From Axinella damicornis (Eukaryota; Porifera; Demospongiae; Axinellida; Axinellidae), in assembly GCA_963931865.1 (NCBI GenBank), contig OZ007515.1:11047663-11111662 (forward strand): a stretch of DNA of 64,000 bases, in the 5' to 3' direction. The notes under the pieces are model-generated. The model searched no databases. It was not told the DNA's origin and worked only from the letters and a program-made list of their open reading frames with translations. The position numbers and the translations under genes were made by a program. Shown piece after piece: positions 22,173-42,214 of this stretch (within the stretch, counting starts at the first letter, position 1; each line of letters starts with the position of its first letter).

Positions 22173-22274
22173 CTAATATTATGAATATCGTAACTAAGTT
22201 CCAGTACCACAATGAATAGTTACCTAATATTATGAATATCGTAACTAAGTTCCAGTACCACAATGAATAGTTAC
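22173..22274. repeat. 51-bp direct tandem repeat, two copies
   Basis: CTAATATTATGAATATCGTA begins at 22173 and again at 22224. The two 51-base units are essentially identical. Intergenic. Confidence 0.9.
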
Positions 22275-23906
22275 CTAAGTTGTATACCCAAGCCAATAAT
22301 TACCCAGATTGGCATGTTGGCACCTAATAATGCACTCTGTCTGTTTGTGAGAAAAGAGAGGCTATAATATATTATTTCTTGCTTGAGTTGCAAGTTGTAC
22401 ATCAATCAATCCCATGCTGGATCCTGTGCTGCAGCAGTGCGGAACCCGTCTATGTGGACAGAAGTGATTGCTTACGTAACCCTGCTGTATCCATGTATGG
22501 ACTAGTTATAAGTAAACAACCCCCCTACAGACATCTTTTGGAATACGTTTGCCTTTGCGAATTATCTCCCCCTCATCCATCGTCTGTTTTCCATTATTCT
22601 CAGTACAGGGGTCGGGGCATGAACTTATGCTGCTCTTGACCTTTTTGCATGCCTGGCTGGAATTAAATGTTAATTGGCCGTGTGCAATTGCATTTGTAAA
22701 AGGAAGGCTGCTGAATAACTCATAAGTCCCACTGACAACAACTTGTTATGTGAAAACATGAGCAAAATGTATTCAGATGTAGGGATAGCAGAACTGCAAA
22801 GTAGGGAAACAAGATAAGGGATGATAGCTAGCATAAAAAAGGTCAGTATACAACCATACCCTACTTATCTTTTCACGTATAATGTAAAAGATGGGGGTTG
22901 TATTTTATTAATCATAATTATATACAACACACCACAGACTGCATGGTGTAGTATAATTTAAGTTGTGTACATAGAAAAATCATATCGTTAATAGTGTCCC
23001 TTATTGGGGCTGGAGAAAGATGTAGATCACGGATTACTTTAGTACATACTATAGAGTACTCAGTCTGATCAAAATAGTTCTTAACACAGGAGGAGCCATG
23101 CAGAAAATTATAGCCAATAAACGAGTAAGATAACATGCAAAAAAACAGAACTCACAACTGAAGACAGACAATTAGCAGCAACATAGAGAAAAGTGAGGAT
23201 GACCACTACTAATGACATTAAATATACTAGGCAGGGAGGCTGTTATAGTTGCACAATTTGAGTGTGATTCCTCCTCGGTAGACGCCAGATTTTCCATAAA
23301 ACGTTGTTGAAAACAACCTCGATTGACTTAATGCTTTGACATACAGATTCCAAAGACAGCATCATAGAGTGAAAGGCGGAATGACTGAAAAAGACAAGTT
23401 TTTACTGCTATCATTCCTACCTTGTTTCCCAACTAAGTTTGTTGTTCTGCTACATCTCGATACATGTTTATAAAGCTTGATTCTTTTACCTGTTATTGTG
23501 CTGTCTCTTATAATCCTAACATTGCATATTATCATCTGCAACGTAAGATTTCAGCTTCATGATGTCACTGCCAGCAATGTCCTTGGGACATAGCTAGGCT
23601 CTGCGCGCCAACAGAATGCCAACAATCGATGAATGCAATTAGCGCAACAAACACGGCCTAGTTGCTGGCATGAGAGCATGCGTATTGCCTCGTACCATGT
23701 CTGAGTATGAATGACCTTCGTCACATCTTATTTTCACAGATTGCTTATTTTATGAGAAGGTTATGCGTGGTTTGATTTAGATTTGTTAGGTAAAATACAT
23801 CACTGTTCAGCTTTCTTATTAATTAGTAGGGTGCCATTCCAAAAACAACGTTACTACATATAATTATAGCAATTAATGTCACCATTCTTACTGTATAGGT
23901 GCATGC

Positions 23907-26900
23907 ATGTCATGGACAAATGGTAGAAACATGAGTCAGCTGCGTATGGCTTGTGAGAGAGGGGACTCTGAAGAAGTGGCTTATCCACTCGCAATCAGTG
24001 GAGAAAACTTCCAGAATAGAGAGGGTGAAACTCCACTCCATATCGCTTCTAAACATGGTAACTTGGACACTATCAAAGTTCTTCTGAGCAGGGCAGAATG
24101 TAACCTCCATACTGTTGATAGAAAAGACAACACTCCGTTGCACTACGCCTGCAAGAATGGTCACCATTCCACGGTTGAATTCCTAGTTGCTGATCAGAGG
24201 TGTCAGTTAAACACCCAGAATGGAGAGGGTGAAACTCCTCTTTACCTTGCCTCGAAGTATGGCCCTGTGGACACTGTCAAGGTTCTTGTAAGCAGAAAAG
24301 AATGTGACCTCAACATACCAGATAATAAAGGCAACACCCCACTCCACACAGCTTGCAAGCATGGTCACCTCTCCACAGTTGAATGCTTTGCTGCTGATAA
24401 GAGATGTCAGTTAGATACCAAAAATAGGGAGGGTGACACTCCTCTTCATATTGCTTGCCATGTGAAAGCTTTGAGTATTATTAGACTCCTCCTTGAAAAG
24501 GAATGTAACACAACCATTCCCAACAAGAAAGGTGAAACTGCTGAGGAGATCCCACTCAATGAGGATGGAGACTGTCTACTTCACATTGCCTGCCAGTGGG
24601 GTGATGCGGCCATTGTGAGGTATCTCGTCACTTATGAAAGATGGAATCCAAATGTTACAAACCCCTCTAATATTGCACCTCTTCACACTGCTTGCAAGCA
24701 TAATCACCTGGGTGCCGTCAAGGCTCTTGTAGCCAGGAAAGAATGTGACCTCAATACTCCAGGTGAAAATGGGAATACCCCACTGCACACAGCCTGCGAG
24801 CATGGTCACCACACCATAGTTGAATTCCTTGCTGCTGATCAGAGGTGTCAGTTAAACTCCAAAAATATGGAGGGTGAAACTCCTTTTCATATTGCTTGCC
24901 GTATGAAAGCATTGAGTGTTATTAGACTCCTCCTTCAAAGAGAATGCAGTCCGAACATTCCCACCAAGAAAGGTGAAACTGCTCAGGAGATCCCACTCAG
25001 TGAGGATGGAGACTACCTACTTCACTTTGCTTGCCAGTGGGGTGATGTGGCTATTGTGAGGTACCTCATCACTAATGAAAGATGCAATCCAAATGTTACA
25101 AATCTCTCTAATAGCACACCTCTTCACACTGCTTCCAAGCATAATCACCTGGGTGTCGTCAAGGTTCTTGTAGGTGGGAAAGAATGTGACCTCAACATTC
25201 CAGGTGAAAATGGGAATACCCCACTGCACACAGCCGCCAAGCATGGTCACTACACCATAGTTAAATTCCTTGCTGCTTATCGGAGATGTCAGTTAAACAT
25301 CCAGAATAGTGATGGTGAAACTCCTCTTCATATTGTTTCCAACCATGGTGACCTTGATACTATCAAAGTTCTTACAAGCAGGGAAGAATGTAATCTTAAT
25401 ATTCCAGATGAACAAGGCAATACACCATTGCACAGAGCTTCCAAATGCAGTCACAATTCTGTAGTTGAGTTCCTTACTGCTAAATCAGATCTGAGATGTA
25501 AGTTAAACACCCAGAATGGAGAGGGTGAAACTCCTCTTTACCTTGCCTCGAAGTATGGCCCTGTGGACTCTGTCAAGGTTCTTGTAAGCAGAAAAGAATG
25601 TGACCTCAACATTCCAGATAATAAAGGCAACACCCCACTCCACACAGCCTGCAAGCATGGTCACCTCTCCACAGTTGAAGTCCTTGTTGCAGATCTGAGG
25701 TGTCAGTTAAACGCCCAGAATGGAGAGGGTAAAACTCCTCTTCATGTTGCTTCTCAACATGATAACCTTGGTTCCATCAAAGCTCTTATACACAGGAGAA
25801 AATGCAACCCCAATATTTCTGATGAGAAAGGCAACACCCCATTGCACACAGCCTGCAAACATGATCACTGTTCCATAGTTGAATTCCTTGTTGCTGATCA
25901 GATGACATCCACGATTAGTGAACGGAACACACAAAAGCGTGGTCACCTCTCCACAGTTGAATTCCCTGCATATGATCAGAGATGCCAGTTAAAACTTAAT
26001 CCCAAAAATAGGGAGGGCGACACTCCTCTTCATATTGCTTGTCACGTTAAATCATTCAGTATTATTAGACTCCTCCTTCAAAAGAAATGTAGCACAATTA
26101 CTCTCAACAAGAAACGTAAAACTGCTGACGGGATACCACTCAATGAGGATGGAGACTACCTGCTTCACATTGCATGCCAGTGGGGTGATGTGGCTATTGT
26201 GAGATATCTGATCACTGATGCAAGATGCAATCCAAATGTTACAAATGTCTCTAACAGCACACCTCTTCACACTGCTTCTGAGCATAATCACCTGGGTGTC
26301 GTCAAAGTTCTTGTAGGCAGGAAAGAATGTGATCTCAATATTCCAGGTGAAAATGGGAATACCCCACTGCACACAGCCGCCAAGTATGGTCACCACACCA
26401 TAGTTGAATTCCTTGTTGCTGATCAGAGATGTCAGTTGAACACCCAGAACAGGGAGGGTGACACTCCTCTTCATATTGCTTGTCACATGAAAGCATTGAG
26501 CATTATTAGACTCCTCCTTCAAAAGAAAGGTATACATAGCACAAACATTCCCAACAAGAAAGGTGAAACTGCTCTGGAAATCCCACTCAATGAGGATGGA
26601 GACTACCTACTTCACATTGCATGCCAGTGGGGTGATGTGGCTGTTGTGAAGTACCTCATCACCGTTGAAAGATGCAATCCAAATGTTACAAACCCCTCTA
26701 ATATTGCACCTCTTCACACTGCTTCCAAGCATAATCACCTGGGTGTCGTCAAGGTTCTTGTAGGCAGGAAAGAATGTGACCTCAATATTCCAGGTGAAAA
26801 TGGGAATACCCCACTGCACACAGCCGCCAAGCATGGTCACTACACCATAGTTGAATTCCTTGTTGCTGATCAGGGATGCCAGTTAGACATCCAGAATAGT

Positions 26901-29900
26901 GAGGGTGAAACTCCTCTTCATATTGTTTCCAACCATGGTGACCTTGATACTATCAAAGTTCTTACACGCAGGGAACAATGTAATCTCAATATTGTTGACA
27001 AAAATGGCAACATCCCATTGCACTCAGCCTGCAAGCATGGCCACCGTTCCACAGTCGAATTCCTTGTTACAGATCAGAGATGTCAGTTAAACACCCAGAA
27101 CAGGGAAGGGGAAACTCCTCTTCATATTGCTTGTCACATGAAAACCTTGAGTATTGTTAAACTCCTCCTTGAAAAGAGATGTAGCACAAACATTCCCAAC
27201 AAGAAAGGTGAAACTGCTCAGGAGATCCCACTCAATGAGGATGGAGACTATCTACTTCATGTTGCGTGCAAGTGGGGTGATGTGGATATGATTAGGTACC
27301 TTATAAACAAACAAATGTGTGATGCAAACGTTCCGAACAAGCATGACTTGACTCCACTTCTTGCAACCATAAGCCGTGGTGAACCATCTGTAGCCACTGC
27401 TCTCCTTCAGCATGCAAAATGTGATCTTAGTCTACGAGACAAAGATGGTAATACAGCCCTGCACCTTGCCTGCATCAGTGGACAAACCCACCCAGAGATG
27501 ATAAAAGTTGCTAAGCATTTGATCATCTACGTTGACCCATTGTGTGTCAACAATGCAGGCCAGACACCCATAGAACATACAACAAACTATGAGCTCATAC
27601 AATCAATCTCTCACTTCACGAAATGCAAGACAAAGCATTCAGTGCAAACTTACGTTAACCTGTTTATTGTTGGGAACCCTGAGACTGGGAAAAGCACCCT
27701 AGTCAAAGCCGTCTGCAAAGAAGCCAACACTCTCTGGAAGATTGTTCCCAAAGTGTTTAGGAGGGTTAAGAATGTCCAACCCCACACTGCTGGTATTATT
27801 CCAACTGCATTTCGGAGCAAAACATTTGGCAACACAGTTCTTTATGACCTAGCAGGCCAGATTGAGTATTACACTAGTCATGCTGCTGTCATACAGACTA
27901 CAGTAATCTCAACTCCACCAGCTTTTATCATTGTTGTCAACATGAGTGAAAGTGAAGAGAAGATCAGTGAAACACTACGTTACTGGTGGTCTTTCGTCAA
28001 CAACCATGCGGCACGGGCTAGTGCACCTCCTCAGGTGATTCTGGTTGGCAGTCATGCAGACAAAGTAAAGGCCAGGGGCGGAAGAGTTCAACAGAAGATG
28101 TCCCAAGTGTCTGCTTTACTGAAACGTTTACCAACCTCCTTTCGCTTCGCTGGCCAAGTTGCTATAGACTGTCGAGACACTGCTTCAAGCCAATTAAGGC
28201 TTTTCTGTACCTTAGTAAACAATAGCTGTGCTGAGTTGAGACAAACGGCTGATGTTGACTTGCGTTGCCATGTGCTATATGCATTTCTGCTGGATAAATT
28301 CCCAGGCAATGTTGCATGCACTGTTTCAGACGTAGCAACTATCATCCAAGAATCTGATGCACTCCTCCCTCAAAATCCTGACAGATTAATCCCTCTCATC
28401 TCAACTTTGAATGATAAGGGCCTTCTCCTCTTAGTAAGGGATAGTGGCAGCAGTGAAGATTCTTGGGTGATCCTTCAGAAGCAGGCTTTATTAGGCGAGA
28501 TTAATGGAACCATCTTTGCACCCAAAGACTTTAGTGAACACAAGGATCTTTCTTCAAGCACTGGAGTGGTTCCTTCTTCCAAGTTAAGATGTAAATTTCC
28601 ACATTATAACCCGAACATGATTGCAAAGTTTCTTTTACATTTGGAATTCTGCTTTAAACTTCATGATCATGAAACTTTAGAGCTCCTCAAAGATGAAGTT
28701 GTGCATGAGGAGAACATGCCCCAAAGCCGTTCAGAGGAGTACTACTTCTTCCCAGCTTTAGTTAGTGTTGAGAATCCCTTGCAAGTATGGAAACAAGAAC
28801 AAGATGATGTCATGATTTGTCAATGTGCTTGGCTCTACCGATGCGTCCGACAAGACCAATTCCTTACAACACAGTTCCTTCATGTGCTCATCTTGCGCTT
28901 AGCTTTCTCCTTTGCACTACAGTTCGACCCAGGTGACTCTCACGAAGACTCACTTGCTCTTCATCGACGGTGTTCTGTATGGAAGCGTGGGATTGGATGG
29001 CTCAACAGGGTACCAATTGAAACAGTTGTTGAGGTAGGGTTGTTGAATCAATCAGTCATTGTAATGATGCGCTGCCCTAAAGGAGAGGAAGCTAAATGTG
29101 CACAGTTGCGTTCGGAGATCATCCAGAAAGTCTTACAAGCAAGAGATGAACACTGCAAAGCAGTGAGAATGTCTGAGTCATTCATTCATCCCAACGATGT
29201 CAAGTACCCCTTCATTGACAATGCTGAAGATTTTAAATGTTACTCTCTCACTGAAATTGCTAGGGCAACAGTTAAGGATGCACCCAATGTGTTAGACTAC
29301 GGAGGAAGAAACCCGTTTCCAATGAAGGATGTGCTGCTGTTTGATCCCTACTGTGACACAAGTATGGAGCTACTGAGTGAGCTCTTTAGTGAAAAGCACT
29401 CACTAGATGAGCAAGTGCGTGATGAGGTACTACGGAAGTTGTCAGAAGGTGAGGCAGGTCTATCATGTCCTCCATGCATGAATAGAATTGCTAACACTAT
29501 TCTCTTTGTCTATCTCCCTGTGTATGCAGCTATACCGCAGTATTCCCTAGGCCAGGAAACAGTGCAGGAAGCACATGGTGGTGTCCCTCGGCACTGTGAG
29601 TCAGGAGTGGCTTATAATTCCTCAGCTAGTGTGTGATTACGTCTGTCATTTCTCTGGAATGCTCTATGCGAACCTAAGCGTGGAATTTAAGAGTAGCTAC
29701 ATGTACATAAGTTTTGCTGTTCTCTCTAACACATCCTGCAATCCAGGCACCAAACCCACTCTACCAGAACTGCTGAAGTTCACATGCCCTGATGGAAGGG
29801 TGGTCAGCATTCCAGTGGAAATAGCAACCAAGTATGTCCAGTTTGGTACCTTCCTCCTGGATGACAGAAATGGATCAAGGGTCGAGATTACGGCCCGCAA

Positions 29901-30868
29901 ACACCACTACGATGCTGAACAAATCAATATAGATATCTTCCAGGAATGGCTGACTGGAAGAGGCAAGCAGCCAGTGACCTGGGCCACTCTTGTGGAGGTG
30001 TTACGTGACATTGAACTCTCCACGCTCGCTGGTGATATCAGCACCAGCAAGTGTCCTTCTGAACCGGTACTAACTGCATGCACAGAAATACTTGAGATAG
30101 CTATCATGTGTGTGTGTGTGTGTTATCTCACTATCATTAGCTATGTGTCCATTGACTCCATTCTACACTATGCTGTCGCAACATGGTTACCGTTGCTAGA
30201 CTCTGGACATTTTGCCCAGTGGGAACTCTGGGATTTTGAAGGCCCAGAGCACTCAGGACCTTTAGCCGCAGTAGTGTCATGTACGGATAATAAATTGTCA
30301 GCTGCATATGACCTTGTTGCTTGCTCCCCTTCGTCATACAGGACTACCATCCTTCCCACTCTGACTCTAGATCTGATGAGGTTACGCAAGATGACGACTC
30401 TCAGTCTTGTAAGTCAGCAGGTACCTTGTCTCTTTCTATGTTGTTAATATAGCAGGCCACTAGCTACCTGATCAAAGAGCATTATTTGTTGTACCTAGTT
30501 GGCTATGATGTATGGCTTCAGCTAATGGTAGCTCCCATCATTCTCATGATCATACAGCAGGCAATACCCCCACCCTGCATGAGCTGCTCAACTTCCCTGG
30601 CCAGGAGAAGAGAATCAATGTCCCTCAAGAGATAGGCACAAAGTACAAGACATTTGGCACTATTCTCCTAGAAGATGACTCCGGAGCCAGAGTCGATGAC
30701 ATTGTCCCGGAGTACGGAGAAAGAGCAGAACATATCAACACAGAAATCCTCAAGGAGTGGCTGACTGGAAGAGGCAAGCAGCCAGTGACCTGGGCCACTC
30801 TTGTGGAGGTGTTACGTGACATTGAACTCTCAACCCTCGCTGGTGAAATCAGCACCAGCAAGTCATAA
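23907..30868 (+). CDS. Giant ankyrin-Roc-COR protein with two tandem Death domains
   Basis: The proposed exons are 23907-29448, 29530-29595, 29747-30066, 30342-30408 and 30558-30868. The phases agree and give about 2101 residues. The first exon alone encodes about 34 ankyrin repeats (TPLHTACKHGH type, residues about 10-1230). Next comes a Roc GTPase: P-loop GNPETGKS at 27672-27695, switch DLAGQIEYY at 27846, and G4-like GSHAD at 28047. A COR-type region follows (RCHVLYAFLLDKF, later EYYFFPALV) to about residue 1845. Two separate exons encode Death domains (TLPELLKF... and TLHELLNF...), each ending in GRGKQPVTWATLVEVLRDIE. The donor of the first Death exon (CCG|GTACTA) is weak, so the two Death exons may instead be alternative 3' ends. 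Start ATG 23907 is the first in frame; an acceptor-like TATAG lies just before it. Expected role: cytosolic scaffold, with ankyrin for ligand binding, Roc-COR as a GTPase switch/dimer, and Death domains for recruiting partners. Neighbour of a paralogue upstream (8702-20132). Confidence 0.85.
24575..27245 (+). repeat. Higher-order ankyrin super-repeats
   Basis: The signature NEDGDYLLHIACQWGD (or a close variant) recurs at about 24558, 24999, 26139, 26589 and 27231. Between these, the same four-repeat cassette reappears with near-identical DNA: a CNPNVTN repeat, a KECDLNIPGENGN repeat, a CQLNTQN repeat, and a repeat ending in KKGETAQEIPL. The array therefore grew by copying multi-repeat blocks. 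One unit near 25900-25990 is collapsed (DQMTSTISERNTQKRGHLST) but in frame. Confidence 0.85.
29747..30066 (+). other. Death domain 1 exon
   Basis: It encodes a full Death fold: TLPELLKF at the start, KYVQFGTFLLDD in the middle, then INIDIFQEWLTGRGKQPVTW and LVEVLRDIELSTLAGDI. Its 3' half and following intron are nearly identical to the second Death exon and its 3' flank, while the 5' half is diverged. Confidence 0.85.
30558..30868 (+). other. Death domain 2 exon with stop codon
   Basis: It encodes TLHELLNF, KYKTFGTILLEDDSG, and INTEILKEWLTGRGKQPVTW, ending AGEISTSKS and TAA. The acceptor is a tandem CAGCAG, so either of two sites three bases apart can be used. Without splicing from upstream there is no good start codon of its own, which favours its being the terminal exon of the large gene. 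Confidence 0.8.
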
Positions 30869-31151
30869 GTGTTGTCCTGAGCCAGTAACTGCATGCACAG
30901 AAATACATAGACAATAACATTACAAATTTGTGTGTGTGTGTGTATTGTCATCACTATGTGTCCATTGTCTTGTGTTACGTTGTGTACCCTTACCACACAT
31001 TTCAGTGTCTTCAATTTGTGTTTGCAAGAGTTTATAGTTTTACGTGTGATAAATGTTTTGAGGTTGGTTAGCTAGCCCCTGTATCACCAACCTCTTATTG
31101 GTCAACTACATCATATTAATTTTAGCTGTATATCATGACTTTGTTTACTGC

Positions 31152-31470
31152 TGCATTGGTTTTCATTTGGGTTTTTTCCACATGTAGAAATTCTAATCTA
31201 CATGGGGTTTTCCCCTGGTCTGTGTAGGGCCAGTACAGACCTAAATCAGTATTGTGATGATTGTGTGTCAGAGTAGTTTTGGCCCCTGGTTTTGTAGAGT
31301 TACTAGTTATTGTAAATTCATTCTATTTTGATGAGCAATGTACTGTATGCATGAGCCTTATATTATATTGAGAGGTGCAGCGTACACTCACGCACACCGA
31401 CAGACAGGACATCATGGGGTGTGGTAGTCTCCGTCCAATACCCAAACAATCCCAGCACAGATCACTCCAG
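31152..31470 (+). repeat. 3' flank block shared with window positions 1-370
   Basis: This is the partner of the block at the left edge of the window, same orientation and block order. It starts about 280 bases after the Death domain 2 stop codon. Confidence 0.6.
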
Positions 31471-31913
31471 TATGTCATGATACTGGAAATGAGGTGGTTT
31501 GGGTCTTGCAACTACATGTGTGGGTGCATGGTTCAAGTAAAAACTGTACCTTAATGATATTCATTTTCCAGTCAATTAAGGTGGGTGTGGCTTTCTGTCT
31601 TTGTGCACTGATCATTATATGCAAGCTAACATTATAGATATTATGCAAGTTAACTACGTAGCTGCACATTCACAGGTGAGGACAGCCATTTGTATTCCTT
31701 TGTCTCGGAGGCTATAAAAATTTATTTCAAAAACATAAGGTACTGTTTTTACTTGAACCAGCCACATGTACAGAACAATAAAAGATATAAATTTAAGCAT
31801 GTGAAAGAACATGAGATTACAAGTTTTTCCTGCACATGTAATCTTCTGGTATCTGAAAATCCAGACTTCATGTCTAACAAAGAACGCACTTTATAATCAC
31901 CTGTGCTAGCTGT

Positions 31914-32108
31914 ATGCACAATACAGAAAGGTATAATATATCAGAAGGATTGTTCGGGAATGTGAATCCTGATGACATAACACTGTTCCATCAGCTCCTC
32001 TGGAGGGTTGAAGAGCTGTGTCAGGATGACAAGCTTGAAATTGTGGATCCGGGCACCAAGGAACATCTTTGCAGAGTACTCCTCACCATCCGTGGGCTTT
32101 ACGAGTGA
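31914..32108 (+). CDS. Orphan exon-like open frame, 64 codons
   Basis: After an ACAG or ATCAG acceptor-like site the frame reads GLFGNVNPDDITLFHQLLWR, then VEELCQDDKLEIVDPGTKEH and LCRVLLTIRGLYE, ending in TGA. The composition (amphipathic, helix-rich, no low complexity) looks like real protein. It lies between the ends of two convergent genes, so it could be an alternative last exon of the Roc-COR-Death gene, the remnant of a lost gene, or a small gene. I do not recognise the family. Confidence 0.35.
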   Translation: MHNTERYNISEGLFGNVNPDDITLFHQLLWRVEELCQDDKLEIVDPGTKEHLCRVLLTIRGLYE

Positions 32109-32358
32109 CAGATACCTTCAAGGGTGGAAAGTAGTTAAAATGTACGGTTGAAGTCGATCCAGTATCTCATGTTGGTCCACAAGCTAACGTGAGAGTGAGC
32201 TCCAATGACACTCAAGCAAAATTTGGACATGCAATCTAACTCAACAAGACTCTCATCAATAATTATAATTATAGTGTCTGTGTCATCCAAATGCAGAAAG
32301 TGTTGTTACTGTTACTAGCTGTCTGAATTGGATTAGAATAGAGACGGTATGAGGCAAC

Positions 32359-41186
<8,828 letters not shown>

Positions 41187-41460
41187 GCGTATCAAACAGA
41201 CGAACAGTCGCCACACCCCTCAAACGACGGGCCCGTACTCCTCTCCGCTTTCTGGACCGTATACGTAACCTTTGAACCGAGAGGGGCGCGCGCGGTTTCA
41301 GCTCAATTTGTAGCCAGTTTTGGCGGGAAGTCGGGATGGCACACTGAGTGTTCGCCTCCCCAATAACCGAGTACGAGCCTGGACAACTCCGTACATACCG
41401 ATTCTCGACTCCCCTGCCTAGCAGCCCGAGTACGCCGGTTCCCATCTGACCACCGAAGCT
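41187..41460 (-). promoter_or_regulatory. CpG-rich putative promoter of the IQANK1-like gene
   Basis: The 270 bases upstream of the proposed ATG are noticeably richer in CG dinucleotides than surrounding DNA (for example GAGGGGCGCGCGCGG near 41281). No TATA box is obvious. Open frames crossing this segment on both strands are a consequence of GC content. Confidence 0.4.
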
Positions 41461-42214
41461 AAAGGTGTTCTGGTTGAAAGCAGGTCGGCCTCCTGTGATT
41501 CCAGTCACGCCTATCCATGGATAATATAGTACTATATTTATCCATGGCCTATCCAACGCTCCTGAGGTAGCACACTTCGGTGTCTGACCTGTCACGGAGG
41601 GATGGGTGGTTGCTAGGTTGTTTTTATTCCCATTTTTTCCCCTTTTTTTTTCCTGCTAGGCTTATCTTTCCTTTTCATTTTTGTTTACGGAGGGAGACAG
41701 TTATAAAGTCTTATAATTGTTAATTCTGTTCTACTATGTGGGGGCCATGGAGGCTCTTCACCACTTGGTCCACGTACAGCGCACCGGCTGGTGGCCTGGT
41801 CTGTGTGACAATCATTCCAATACCATTCCATTTCTAATTTGTGAACATTGTATGGAACACAATTAATGCAAGGTAGCAGTCGACACCTGTCTTCTCACAA
41901 GTTTCCTGCTTGGCTAATTAAATTACAGGTAGATGCTGTACTACACAGCTAGCTTTTGAATTCTCATGAGAATTCTCCTCCTTGGCTAAACAGGCAGATG
42001 GTTTAGACTGGTTCCAAAAAATCAGCCAGTAGAGTACTTTAATAAAGGATGAAGTAACATGCACATATGCAGAAGTGTGCCAGCTTAAATTCATGTACTT
42101 CATAATAGACACATGCATGATTCACCGCTCAACTGCTGAAAGTATAATTATAAACAAAAAACAATTATTTTGTGAAACACAGGATTACAAATTTAGCGTG
42201 GCTACATGAAAACA

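Larger units (their letters stand above)
20133..23906. other. Intergenic between the two Roc-COR genes
   Basis: It contains a CCCATGGG-rich foldback (20380-20640), MITE half-sites (20330-20345, 21155-21175), a TGAATGAA tract (21187-21203), and a 51-base direct repeat (22173-22274). No convincing exon is seen. TATAG|GTGCATGC just before the ATG at 23907 could be an acceptor, so an untranslated first exon of the next gene may lie here. Confidence 0.5.

Noticed and set aside
24576..26840. Minus-strand open frames repeated along the ankyrin exon
   Set aside because: They are antisense shadows of the ankyrin repeats and recur with the same period.
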